A stretch of 34,803 nt of DNA from Opitutales bacterium (GTDB taxonomy: Bacteria; Verrucomicrobiota; Verrucomicrobiia; Opitutales; Oceanipulchritudinaceae), in assembly GCA_020831585.1 (NCBI GenBank), contig JAFIGE010000043.1, forward strand, positions 1 through 34,803, read 5' to 3'. The position numbers were made by a program, and so were the translations under genes. The notes under the pieces are model-generated. The model was given only the letters and a program-made list of their open reading frames with translations, was not told the DNA's origin and did no database searches. Below, one piece after another: positions 1 through 6,852 of this stretch (its first letter is position 1; every line of letters begins with the position of its first letter).

Positions 1-90
1 AGAGGGTGCGCGATGGGGCGCGGTTGCCGTGCGGACAGCCGTCCGATGGGCTGCGCCTTTCGCGCGTGGATGGCAGCCCAATGGTATGCG

Positions 91-200
91 CCGTTGGCGC
101 GGAACCCAGGGCCAACGGCCCGCCGCCATACCAGCCCAGGGCAACGCCCTGGGTCTGTTGCCGCAAGTAGGGACGAGGGCTGAAAGCCCGATCCATGGCG
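91..200. repeat. Hairpin-rich intergenic repeat, copy A
   Basis: This 110-nt unit recurs almost unchanged at 296-405. It contains a near-perfect hairpin of the form CCCAGGGC-AAC-GCCCTGGG and the self-complementary motif AGGGCTGAAAGCCCGA at 176-191. The same two motifs occur in the longer repeats at 5144-5446 and 16631-16933, so this is a half-length relative of that family. The flanking 30-90 resembles 235-295, so the duplicated unit is really about 205 nt long. I see no gene in 1-441; short open frames here are translations of the repeat. Confidence 0.8.
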
Positions 201-295
201 TTTGGTGAAAGGATGTGACGTGGCATCTGCGCGGAGATGGGCTTCCCGATGGGCATGCGCCCTTGGCTCGCGCATAGGTTGCGCGCTGGGATCCG

Positions 296-405
296 CCGTT
301 GGCGCGGAACCCAGGGCCAACGGCCCGTTGCCATACCAGCCCAGGGCACCGCCCTGGGATTGTTGGCGTGTACAGGAACGAGGGCTGAAAGCCCGATCCA
401 TGGCG
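296..405. repeat. Hairpin-rich intergenic repeat, copy B
   Basis: Second tandem copy of the 110-nt unit at 91-200, offset by 205 nt. Its AGGGCTGAAAGCCCGA motif lies at 381-396. One base differs in the first hairpin (CACC for CAAC in the loop side), and the segment between the two hairpins has drifted. It lies 36 nt downstream of the stop of the phosphodiesterase gene, so it is at the 3' end of the 4983-442 operon. Confidence 0.8.
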
Positions 406-441
406 TCTGGCGGCCAGGTTCCGGAGAGTGTGGGACGGGCT

Positions 442-1638
442 TCATGGAGCGAAAAGCGAGGGGGGGACGGCCCGCCCGCGTGGCGGGGTGATGCCGGTGG
501 AGGCGCACATGAGGCCGAAAATCTGCTCGATGCGGCGGAGGTCGGGCGGGAGGGGGTGGTTGGCGCAGATCATGGCGCGCGAATCGGGCTCGTCAGGATG
601 AAAGCCGTGCATGCCGGGAATGGCCTTGCGGCCCATAAAACCCGGCGCGATCTGGATGCCGGGATTCATGAGGAAAATGAGATCGCCGTATTGGCCGTCG
701 GGAAAAAAAACGCCCAGCCGCCGGAGTTCCTCTTCCGGCAAAAGGCGGCCCTTGGGATGATGATCGAGGGCAGCGTGGAGGCTTTTGCGCGCGTCCTCCG
801 TGAGGGGCCAGAAGCGCCCCATGGTGGAGTCGTAGAAGGCCACGTAGTCGCGCCCGAAGCGGAGGCCGAGAGCGGCCATGTCTTCCTGGAGATCGTAGCC
901 CTCGTGGATGTCGTGCATACCGTGGTCGGTGAAGACGTGCAAGCGCACGTCTCCGTAGTGGGCACGGGCGCATGTCATGATTTCATGGATACGGACATCA
1001 TACCAGCGGAGAAGGTCGCCCACTTTGGGCGTTTGTGTGCCCTCGGCGTGCATGAGGGCATCGAGCTTGCCGAGGCTGATGTAGGCGAGGTCGATTTTCC
1101 CCGATTCAAGGGCGGTCTTGAGATCGGCCAGCTTGCCCTCGTCGTTCTTTCCGCTGTCGTGAACATACCACGACAATCCGGCCGCGTGCATCAGGTCAAA
1201 GATGGTTGTGCCCACCGGGAGCCCCTCGGGCTGGATTTCCCAGATGCGTTTCCACTCCGCGTAGTGAAAGAGCGGGAGGTGGCGGAAGGGCACGTTGTAG
1301 AGCTGAAAGTAGCCGGTGATGCGGCAGACCCGTTTGACCAGTTTGGAGAGGTAGTGGCGCACCCGCGCGCGCTCTGTCAAACGCTCGGGGAGGAGCCCGA
1401 GCGAACGCGTCCAGGCGAAGGGCGAGGGGCCTTCGCGCAGGTAGTAGTAGGACGACCAGAGTTTGTGTTCGGCCGGGGTGAGGCCGGAAATGATCGAGGG
1501 ATCACAGGCGGAGGAATAGCCGAGAATGGTTTCGAGCGGCTGCCGGTGCGGTGCCAGATCGGCCAGAAAATCGGGGTGCCGCCGCAGCACTTCCCAGCCA
1601 AGCGCATCAATGAAAACGAAGAGACCGAGCGTTTTCAT
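442..1638 (-). CDS. Alkaline-phosphatase-superfamily phosphodiesterase (NPP-like)
   Basis: The 398-residue product looks like a type I phosphodiesterase/nucleotide pyrophosphatase. Metal ligands expected for this superfamily are visible in order: Asp11 in FIDALGWE, Asp193 and His197 in LDALMHAEG, Asp238-His239 in TDHGM, and His344 in MHGFHP. The nucleophile is probably a Ser or Thr around the CDPSIISGLTP segment; I cannot say which. No signal peptide or membrane segment is evident, so it is probably cytosolic. The start is the ATG that overlaps the stop of the upstream GT2 gene as ATGA; a longer frame upstream encodes low-complexity Pro/Arg sequence typical of an antisense frame. As last gene of a polysaccharide operon it may act on a phosphodiester or sugar-nucleotide intermediate. 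Its substrate is unknown. Confidence 0.8.
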   Translation of the reverse strand: MKTLGLFVFIDALGWEVLRRHPDFLADLAPHRQPLETILGYSSACDPSIISGLTPAEHKLWSSYYYLREGPSPFAWTRSLGLLPERLTERARVRHYLSKLVKRVCRITGYFQLYNVPFRHLPLFHYAEWKRIWEIQPEGLPVGTTIFDLMHAAGLSWYVHDSGKNDEGKLADLKTALESGKIDLAYISLGKLDALMHAEGTQTPKVGDLLRWYDVRIHEIMTCARAHYGDVRLHVFTDHGMHDIHEGYDLQEDMAALGLRFGRDYVAFYDSTMGRFWPLTEDARKSLHAALDHHPKGRLLPEEELRRLGVFFPDGQYGDLIFLMNPGIQIAPGFMGRKAIPGMHGFHPDEPDSRAMICANHPLPPDLRRIEQIFGLMCASTGITPPRGRAVPPSLFAP

Positions 1639-2510
1639 TTGAGGACCCCCCGCTCGCGGCATTCGTCGCGCATGCCGAGGTAAAGGGCGCGGTGGATGGT
1701 ATAGCGGTGCGCGAGGTTGAAAGGGATGGTGCCGAAGCGGCCCCGGCGAACGGTGTAGAGGAGGTCGCGCACGATCTCGCGGGCACATTGCAGCGTCTGC
1801 CGGAGGGCGCGCGGGCGGGCCCCGAAAATATCCACAAAGGCGCGCCCGTGGCGGTAGCGTTTGCGGTGGAGGCCGGGAATGGTGAAGTTGTGCGAATGCT
1901 CGACGCGCGATTCTGTGATGAGCTTGAAGCGGGCCCTGTCGCGGCGGCAGGCGCGCGCCCAGGCCAGGTCTTCCGAATAGCCCTTGTCCTTGAAGCGGTG
2001 CTTTTCCCAGAGAGTGCGCGGGAAAGCGCAGGCCACGGCTGAGAAGAAGTCCTCGTTATCATCTTTGATGTTCTTTGGATCGTAGGCGCGGGCGTAATCG
2101 TAAGCGACGATGAAGTCGGCATCGGCGCGGGCCACCTGGACGCTCATGGTGGCTTCGGCCTCGCCGGCTTCAACAGGTTCGACAAGGCGCGCCAGCCAAT
2201 GATCGTCGAGGGGAATGGCGTCGGCGTTGAGGAAAACCGTCAGGGGCTCCGCCGTCATCCCGACCATGCGGTTGAGAACGGGGCCGGGCTCGTAGTCGGC
2301 GGGAGCGATTTGAATGAGAACGTCGGGCGGGAAAGCCTGGATTTGTTCGAGGGTGCCGTCGGTGGAGCCGGAATCGATGGCGTAGAGTTTCCAATCCTGC
2401 CGTGTTTGCGTGCGCAGGGCGGCGAGGGCGCGACGGGCGTGGGGCATTTCGTCCTTCGCGCGCATGATGATGGCGATGGTGGGCGGGGGTCGGTCGGTCG
2501 GGGCAGTCAT
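1635..2510 (-). CDS. Family 2 glycosyltransferase
   Basis: The 291-residue product has a GT-A fold of family GT2: an N-terminal IAIIMRAKDE nucleotide-binding strand, the AIDSGSTDGT segment, and a DxD-equivalent FLNADAIP with Asp97, followed by a YSEDLAWA acidic motif that fits the catalytic base region. The family uses nucleotide sugars to add one sugar to a lipid-linked or growing glycan in the cytosol; rhamnosyltransferases have a similar layout, but the donor cannot be read here. The start was placed at the ATG overlapping the upstream stop (ATGA at 2507-2510), and the first 100 codons of the longer open frame were discarded as antisense to the neighbouring GT4 gene. It ends with a four-base overlap into the phosphodiesterase gene, implying translational coupling. 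Confidence 0.88.
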   Translation of the reverse strand: MTAPTDRPPPTIAIIMRAKDEMPHARRALAALRTQTRQDWKLYAIDSGSTDGTLEQIQAFPPDVLIQIAPADYEPGPVLNRMVGMTAEPLTVFLNADAIPLDDHWLARLVEPVEAGEAEATMSVQVARADADFIVAYDYARAYDPKNIKDDNEDFFSAVACAFPRTLWEKHRFKDKGYSEDLAWARACRRDRARFKLITESRVEHSHNFTIPGLHRKRYRHGRAFVDIFGARPRALRQTLQCAREIVRDLLYTVRRGRFGTIPFNLAHRYTIHRALYLGMRDECRERGVLK

Positions 2511-3760
2511 GGAGCGCGGGGGTAGAGTTCGAGAAGGCGGCGGGCGACAGCTGGCCAATCGTAGCGTTCTTCGGCAAGGGCAGACCCATTCGCGGCCAGA
2601 TGCCGGGCGAGACCGGGCTCGTCCGTTAACCGACGGAGGGCGGAGGCGAGGGCCGGGGCATTGCCCGAGGGGAAGTGGAGAATATTTTCCCCGTCCCGCG
2701 TGAATCCGGGAATGCCGCCCACCCGGCTGGCGATGACGGGGAGACCGGCGGCCCAGGCTTCGAGAATAACAATGCCGAAGGGCTCGTGCACGCTGGGGAG
2801 GACAAAGCAACGGGCCGCGCGGAAAGCCCCCGGCAGAGCGGGATCGCCCGGAGGCAAGCCCGGGATCCAGGTGAAACGGTCGGCGAGCCCGGCGGCGGCG
2901 ACAGCGGCACGCAGTTTTTCGCCGTAGGCCGTCACAACTTCGGCCCCGATGAGCACAAGGTGGTGGTCCGGGAGGGCTTCTTTGATGCGGGCAAAGGCCT
3001 CGACGAGAAGGACCTGGTTTTTCTGCGAATCGACCCGGGAGACGCAGAGGACGAGGTGCTTGCCGCGCAGTTCGGGAAAGCGCGCAAAAAAGTCCTCCGC
3101 CTTGGCTTCGCGGAAGCGCGGCAGGTCGACGCCATTCGGCTGGTAGTGGACACTTTGGGAAGGGCGCTCCCGGCGCATGGCGGTGTACTCGTCCTCACCC
3201 ACGCAGAAGATGGCCCCGGCGTCGTCGAGGGTGCGTCGCGCGCCGAGGAGGAGACCGACCGCGCGGCCCCATTCCGGCTTGCCCCGCGTGGGCGCGAGCA
3301 TGCTCTCCGTTTGGGCCTGGGGCAGGGTGTGGTGGCCACCGTGAATGGAAACGGCATAGGGAATGCGGTGGCGGCGGGCGGCATGGCGCACACTCCCCCC
3401 GAGGCGATGCTGCACGTGGGCGTGAAACAGGTCGGCCCGCTTGTCCGCCCGGAGGGCTTTGAGGAGCGGCCAGGAAAAAGGGTTGCCGCCCTTGAGTTCG
3501 AGTGCGTGCCGCTGCTCCGCGCTCAGGCCCCACCACGGCAGGACGTAGGGGAAGCGATGCACTTCCACGCCGCGCACCGTCTCGACCCCGGCGCGGGCAA
3601 ACATAGCCGTGGCGTAGATGGGGCTCTCGATGCCGAGGCGGTTGAACTCGCGGGCGAGGTGAAAAACAACGCTTTCCGTGCCCCCCCATTTCTCCGGCAC
3701 GAAGCGCCGCATCACATGCACGATACGCCGGAAGGGCGGTTGCTCGGCGGGGGCCTTCAT
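2507..3760 (-). CDS. Family 4 glycosyltransferase
   Basis: The 417-residue product has the two Rossmann halves of a GT-B enzyme. The N-terminal half has VPEKWGGTE, a glycine-rich acceptor loop, and HAHVQHRLGG. The C-terminal half has LVLCVSRVDSQKNQ and the retaining-GT signature EPFGIVILE, with the E-x7-E pair at Glu326 and Glu334, followed by AGLPVIAS. This is a cytosolic retaining glycosyltransferase using a nucleotide sugar; donor and acceptor are unknown. Its ATG overlaps the stop of the pyruvyl transferase gene by four bases and its stop overlaps the GT2 start in the same way, so all three are probably co-translated. The long open frame on the opposite strand (2675-4117) is a shadow. Confidence 0.9.
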   Translation of the reverse strand: MKAPAEQPPFRRIVHVMRRFVPEKWGGTESVVFHLAREFNRLGIESPIYATAMFARAGVETVRGVEVHRFPYVLPWWGLSAEQRHALELKGGNPFSWPLLKALRADKRADLFHAHVQHRLGGSVRHAARRHRIPYAVSIHGGHHTLPQAQTESMLAPTRGKPEWGRAVGLLLGARRTLDDAGAIFCVGEDEYTAMRRERPSQSVHYQPNGVDLPRFREAKAEDFFARFPELRGKHLVLCVSRVDSQKNQVLLVEAFARIKEALPDHHLVLIGAEVVTAYGEKLRAAVAAAGLADRFTWIPGLPPGDPALPGAFRAARCFVLPSVHEPFGIVILEAWAAGLPVIASRVGGIPGFTRDGENILHFPSGNAPALASALRRLTDEPGLARHLAANGSALAEERYDWPAVARRLLELYPRAP

Positions 3761-4983
3761 GGGCGTGGGTGGAGGCTTTGGAGGGTGGAGGCAAGCTTTG
3801 TGCGGGCGGTCTCCAGGCGGGCAAGGAGATCGGCGCGCACCTGGCGGCTGGTCTCCCCGAAGGCCGCGCGGTTTTCGAGGAGGCGGCGGGTTTCGCGCAC
3901 GAGGGCGGCGAAGTCACAGGACTCAACCGAGCCGACAGCTTTGAGACCAAATGGCGCGAGGAAGTTGTCCACCTTGGATCCCCGGCTGATTCCGATCAGG
4001 GGAACATGGTGGATCGATCCGAGGATAAGAAGGTGCAAGCGGCTGCTGATGAGCACATCCATGCGTGCCGCAAGGGCCGTCATATCGGCGGTTTCCGTGA
4101 TGCCGCGGAGCGGGTAAAAGGCCTCCGGGCGTCGGATCTCGGGAAGCAGGCTTTCGAGGAGGGCGAGGTCGGTAAGGGGGTTCATGGGCAACCCGACAAT
4201 CTCCACAGCGGGATCTTCGAGCAGGGTGTTGAGCGCGCCGATGAGTTCGCTTCGCCGAGTGATCTCCCTTTGCGCACTGATGCAGAGGCCGATGCGCTTG
4301 CGCCCCGGCGCTTCGAGGCGCTCGCGGTCGCCGGGTGACAAAGCCGCCGGGGGCCAGGCGGTGGTCTCTTCAATCAGGGCCGAATCCGCTCCGACGATGA
4401 CGCGCTCCGTCGGCACGCCACAGGCCGCTACTTCGCGCGCACTCTCGGGATCGCGGGTGACGAGGAGGGCGCAGTCCAGGAGTTCGCGGCGGAGCCCCTC
4501 GCGGGCCTTTGCTTCCAAAGCGGCTTCCTGTTTCTTTTGCCAGCCGACGAGCCCCCCGCTAAGGCGGTCAACCGCGCGCGTGACGGCTAGGCGTCGCCCT
4601 TGCAGGCGATATTTGGCGGGGTTGAGTTCGTTGTTCATGCCCACGTTCCAGACAATGCGGGCGCACCCTGCCGAGCGGGCGGCGGCAAGGATTTCGCAGG
4701 CGCGGTCGGGATAATCCGAGAGCCCGGTCGCCCCCGACCACAGGTAAATATCGTGCGCCGCCAGGACGGCCCGCATCTCCGCCGCCCCGTAGGGCACCAC
4801 ATCAAAACCAAAGAGCGGGCAAACATCCACGCCGAGGCGCTCCGCCGTGGCCGGGTCGTCCGTGCTCACGGTGATCCGGGCTTTCGGGGCGGCGGCCCGC
4901 ACAATGCGCAGAACACAGGCCAGAATCGCCTCATCGCCGATATTGTTTCGCCCAAAAGGAACGCCACCGAGGAGAATGTTCAT
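3757..4983 (-). CDS. Polysaccharide pyruvyl transferase family protein (CsaB-like)
   Basis: The 408-residue product begins with a beta strand and the loop GRNNIGDEAIL, the usual N-terminal signature of the polysaccharide pyruvyl transferase family, and keeps a GT-B-like two-lobe layout. IYLWSGATGLSDYP in the first half and LISSRLHLLILG in the second match the family's donor-binding and His-containing segments. Enzymes of this family transfer pyruvate from phosphoenolpyruvate to form ketals on cell-wall or exopolysaccharide sugars, adding negative charge. It is the first gene of a four-gene minus-strand operon with ATGA overlaps. There is no Shine-Dalgarno sequence before the ATG; the leader is pyrimidine-rich (CTTTCCTCTTTCAG). 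Family assignment is secure, the sugar modified is not. Confidence 0.85.
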   Translation of the reverse strand: MNILLGGVPFGRNNIGDEAILACVLRIVRAAAPKARITVSTDDPATAERLGVDVCPLFGFDVVPYGAAEMRAVLAAHDIYLWSGATGLSDYPDRACEILAAARSAGCARIVWNVGMNNELNPAKYRLQGRRLAVTRAVDRLSGGLVGWQKKQEAALEAKAREGLRRELLDCALLVTRDPESAREVAACGVPTERVIVGADSALIEETTAWPPAALSPGDRERLEAPGRKRIGLCISAQREITRRSELIGALNTLLEDPAVEIVGLPMNPLTDLALLESLLPEIRRPEAFYPLRGITETADMTALAARMDVLISSRLHLLILGSIHHVPLIGISRGSKVDNFLAPFGLKAVGSVESCDFAALVRETRRLLENRAAFGETSRQVRADLLARLETARTKLASTLQSLHPRP

Positions 4984-5101
4984 AAGCTGAAAGAGGAAAG
5001 CCGTCGAGAGCGAGAGTGTTTGCCGAAACTAGGGAGAATCCCCTTAATGGCAAGCGTTTCCCTGTGGCGGTTTTTTGCAGATTGCCGAAAGCGTCCTGTC
5101 T

Positions 5102-5153
5102 CCCACCGCGGGCGGTGGGCTCCTTAAACGGTGAAGCGACTTTGACACCGTTT
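5102..5153. other. Two adjacent perfect hairpins upstream of the pyruvyl transferase operon
   Basis: Positions 5102-5119 form an 8-bp perfect stem with a 2-nt loop (CCCACCGC/GCGGTGGG). Just downstream, AAACGGTG at 5126-5133 pairs with CACCGTTT at 5146-5153 over a 12-nt loop. The second arm coincides with the left end of the 303-nt repeat, which starts at about 5144. They could be transcript structures for the 4983-442 operon leader or part of the repeat insertion. Neither has a T-tract typical of a strong terminator. Confidence 0.45.
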
Positions 5154-5446
5154 TGCCTTTGGCTGGTCTCGTTAATGGGCCATCGGCCCTGCCCCATACC
5201 AGGCCAGGGTAACGCCCTGGATGGGCTCGACCCCCAAAGAATGAGGGCTGAAAGCCCGACCCAAACGCTTCGCCTACGGGCATATATCGGGCTTTCAGCC
5301 CTCCGGACGGGGGATGCCTGAATGTCCCAGGGCGCTGCCCTGGGCTGATCTGGAGCCGCACCTTTGGTGCTCAACCCTTTCCCCTTCTTCCTGCGGAATT
5401 CCCCCAGTGATGTCAGTCTGCCTTCACTGGGGTAAGGAGTCCCTGA
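5144..5446. repeat. 303-nt dispersed multi-hairpin repeat, copy C
   Basis: Nearly the same sequence occurs at 16631-16933 with identical overall length. Ordered elements: a CCAGGG...CCCTGG hairpin; AGGGCTGAAAGCCCGA at 5244-5259 and its exact reverse complement at 5287-5302; CCCAGGGCGCTGCCCTGGG at 5326-5344; a GCACC-TTT-GGTGC stem at 5358-5370; and a tail ending in GGTAAGGAG...CTGA. The structure is non-coding and palindrome-rich, like REP/BIME elements mobilised by RAYT transposases, one of which is encoded next to the other copy. The rest of the gene-free stretch 4984-5649 holds only a partial repeat (5459-5546) and about 100 nt with nothing recognisable. Confidence 0.9.
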
Positions 5447-5458
5447 TCTGGTATAGTG

Positions 5459-5546
5459 CGCGCCTTCGGCGCTCAAACGATTCATCCGTTCCACCTGACT
5501 TTCGCCGACGGTGTCCCTGCGGTTTCACCGGGATAAGGAGTTCTGA
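5459..5546. repeat. Partial, diverged copy of the repeat's right end
   Basis: Immediately after copy C, this stretch again has a short stem followed about 50 nt later by TTCACCGGGATAAGGAGTTC and TGA, matching the right end of the repeat at 16845-16933. The stem is GCGCC-TTC-GGCGC at 5460-5472, against GCACC-TTT-GGTGC in the full copies, so both arms changed together. The sequence between stem and tail is poorly conserved. Confidence 0.65.
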
Positions 5547-5649
5547 TCCCCCGTGGCAGGATGACCATTTTGGCCCCCTGCTGCGTGCCGTCCGAAAGGC
5601 GTGGGTCGCGGAACGGGGCGAGCGGGCCGCGAGATGACGCAACGGCACC

Positions 5650-6309
5650 CTAAAGCTCGGGCAGCGTATGGATGCGCATGGCGGCGGCGAGGATCGGCTT
5701 GGCCCAATCGGGCGCGCCGGAGAGATCGGCCGGGGCAATGATCTTCCCGCTTTTCATTTCGAGGAGCAGAACGGGGCGCGGACCCTGGCCTTCCGTTGGG
5801 GGGGCTTCAAAGGAGTTGTCGTAGAGGCGCAGGTGGTGAATGAGCGGCAGAAGGCGGATGAGGTTTTTGCGGCTGCCATCCCACCGTTCGCGGATTTTCT
5901 CTTCGGGGATGGCGTGCCCGCCCCTTGCGACGCGTGCCCGCACCCGAGCGATATGCCGTTCCGGGCTATCGAGGCCGCAAAACCACACGTTCAAGAGATG
6001 TCCGCCCCGCACCGCTTCGCGTAGGAGCTGCGGGATGGTGTTCCCCCCGAGAGTGGTCTCAAAGCGGTAGTCCTTACCGTCGGCCATCGCCTGCTCCAGG
6101 AGCGCCTTGCCGATTTGCCAGGCATGCGCATTGGCGAGGGATGCGGAGATGTCCGGATGGATCGAGCGGATGCGTGCGGCAATGGTGTCGGGGTTGAAAA
6201 CGACCGAACCTTCGGCGTTAAAGATGCCTTCTCCAATGCTGGACTTTCCGGCCCCGTTCACGCCGGCGAGAACGTAGAGGACAGGGTTCCTTCTTTTCGC
6301 AGCGGTCAT
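5650..6309 (-). CDS. Zeta-toxin family kinase
   Basis: The 219-residue product has a Walker A motif GVNGAGKS at residues 16-23, followed by the zeta-family segments FNPDTIA, RFETTLGG and the GGHAIPEEKIRERW block with its downstream Arg/Lys, which define the zeta/UNAG-kinase-like family. Characterised zeta toxins phosphorylate UDP-N-acetylglucosamine and poison cell-wall synthesis; that substrate is assumed, not shown. The gene starts at the ATG overlapping the stop of the upstream Phd-like gene (ATGA at 6306-6309), the standard antitoxin-first arrangement. Its length fits the short single-domain chromosomal members. An alternative is a housekeeping P-loop kinase, but the paired antitoxin-like gene argues for a toxin-antitoxin module. 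Confidence 0.85.
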   Translation of the reverse strand: MTAAKRRNPVLYVLAGVNGAGKSSIGEGIFNAEGSVVFNPDTIAARIRSIHPDISASLANAHAWQIGKALLEQAMADGKDYRFETTLGGNTIPQLLREAVRGGHLLNVWFCGLDSPERHIARVRARVARGGHAIPEEKIRERWDGSRKNLIRLLPLIHHLRLYDNSFEAPPTEGQGPRPVLLLEMKSGKIIAPADLSGAPDWAKPILAAAMRIHTLPEL

Positions 6310-6674
6310 TTCACCTCTCTCGCTTTGCGCATGGCGGCGGCGACGGCGGCCTTCCCCAGCTCCTCGGGAGTGGCGTTGAAAGCGCGGATGGCCGCCTCTT
6401 TCTGCTCCGGCGCCTGCATTTTTTCAAGCATCCCGCGATACTCCTCGTGCAAATCGGCCAGCCAGTCGTCGCCATGACCGGTCAGTTGCTCGAACCGCTC
6501 GATCGAGAGCAGCACCGCCTTGGGTTTATCGTGTCGGGTGATGGCCACCGCTCCCTGGGTTGCCAATTGATCAAGCACATCGGCTGTGGTGTTCTTCAGC
6601 GCCGTGGCCGTGACGGGCGGAAGCTCTTCGACCTTGAGAATGGGGAAATCGCGATTTTTGTATGTTTTAGCCAT
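6306..6674 (-). CDS. Phd/YefM-like antitoxin
   Basis: The 122-residue product carries a Phd/YefM-type N-terminal fold: LPPVTATALKNTTADVLDQL, then GAVAITRHDKPKAVLLSIERFEQL, which matches the strand-turn-helix core of the family. The C-terminal 50 residues are charged and helical, with LHEEYRGMLEKMQ, and would be expected to bind and neutralise the toxin. The gene overlaps the zeta-family gene by four bases. A near-consensus promoter lies directly upstream, and an imperfect palindrome overlaps its -10 region, consistent with the autoregulation typical of type II antitoxins. Pairing a Phd-type antitoxin with a zeta-type toxin departs from the classical epsilon/zeta arrangement. Confidence 0.8.
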   Translation of the reverse strand: MAKTYKNRDFPILKVEELPPVTATALKNTTADVLDQLATQGAVAITRHDKPKAVLLSIERFEQLTGHGDDWLADLHEEYRGMLEKMQAPEQKEAAIRAFNATPEELGKAAVAAAMRKAREVK

Positions 6675-6694
6675 AATCGCAAATTTGTTCGATT
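6675..6694. promoter_or_regulatory. Candidate antitoxin operator (imperfect palindrome)
   Basis: The 20 nt AATCGCAAATTTGTTCGATT have complementary 5-nt ends (AATCG/CGATT) and seven of ten symmetric pairs. The element touches the antitoxin start codon and covers the presumed -10 region, the usual place for a type II antitoxin operator. It is AT-rich against a GC-rich background. No binding evidence exists. Confidence 0.4.
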
Positions 6695-6709
6695 TGGTGG
6701 TTTTGTCAA
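6681..6709 (-). promoter_or_regulatory. Candidate sigma-70-type promoter of the toxin-antitoxin pair
   Basis: Read on the minus strand there is a perfect TTGACA (6709-6704), a 17-nt spacer, then AAATTT (6686-6681) as a weak -10. Transcription would begin at or within a few bases of the ATG at 6674, which predicts a leaderless or almost leaderless mRNA. No Shine-Dalgarno sequence precedes that ATG, in agreement. Confidence 0.5.
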
Positions 6710-6774
6710 GAGGTATGATTCGACGGTTGCGATGGATCGTTGGGCACGGTCGAGCGACGGTTCGGGTTGACTCT

Positions 6775-6800
6775 AAGAAAAAATTGAGGAATTTTTTCTT
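6775..6800. promoter_or_regulatory. Perfect AT-rich inverted repeat between divergent genes
   Basis: Two 11-nt arms, AAGAAAAAATT and AATTTTTTCTT, are exact reverse complements separated by GAGG. The element lies between the antitoxin gene and the lectin-like gene, which diverge, so it cannot serve as a terminator for either. A TTGACT at 6767-6772 immediately precedes it and could be a -35 for the lectin-like gene, which would put the inverted repeat over the -10 and start site. An operator or a 5'-leader hairpin are the plausible roles. Confidence 0.5.
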
Positions 6801-6852
6801 CGTGGATAAGGTTATTAACCCATCGTTATTGAAGCCTCATCAAGGGAGTCTA

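Noticed and set aside
91-405. Repeats as a CRISPR array
   Set aside because: Units are 110 nt, only two in tandem, and no cas genes are nearby.
202-1683. A 493-codon open frame on the plus strand
   Set aside because: It is antisense to the phosphodiesterase gene, whose frame holds all metal-binding motifs. Long antisense frames are common in GC-rich genes. The product shows no recognisable domain.
2675-4117. A 480-codon plus-strand open frame
   Set aside because: It crosses antisense to the GT4 and pyruvyl transferase genes and has no motif; a shadow of codon bias.
5016-5637. Short open frames within 5016-5637 on both strands
   Set aside because: They translate the palindromic repeats and recur in the repeat at 16631-16933, so they are repeat sequence and not genes.
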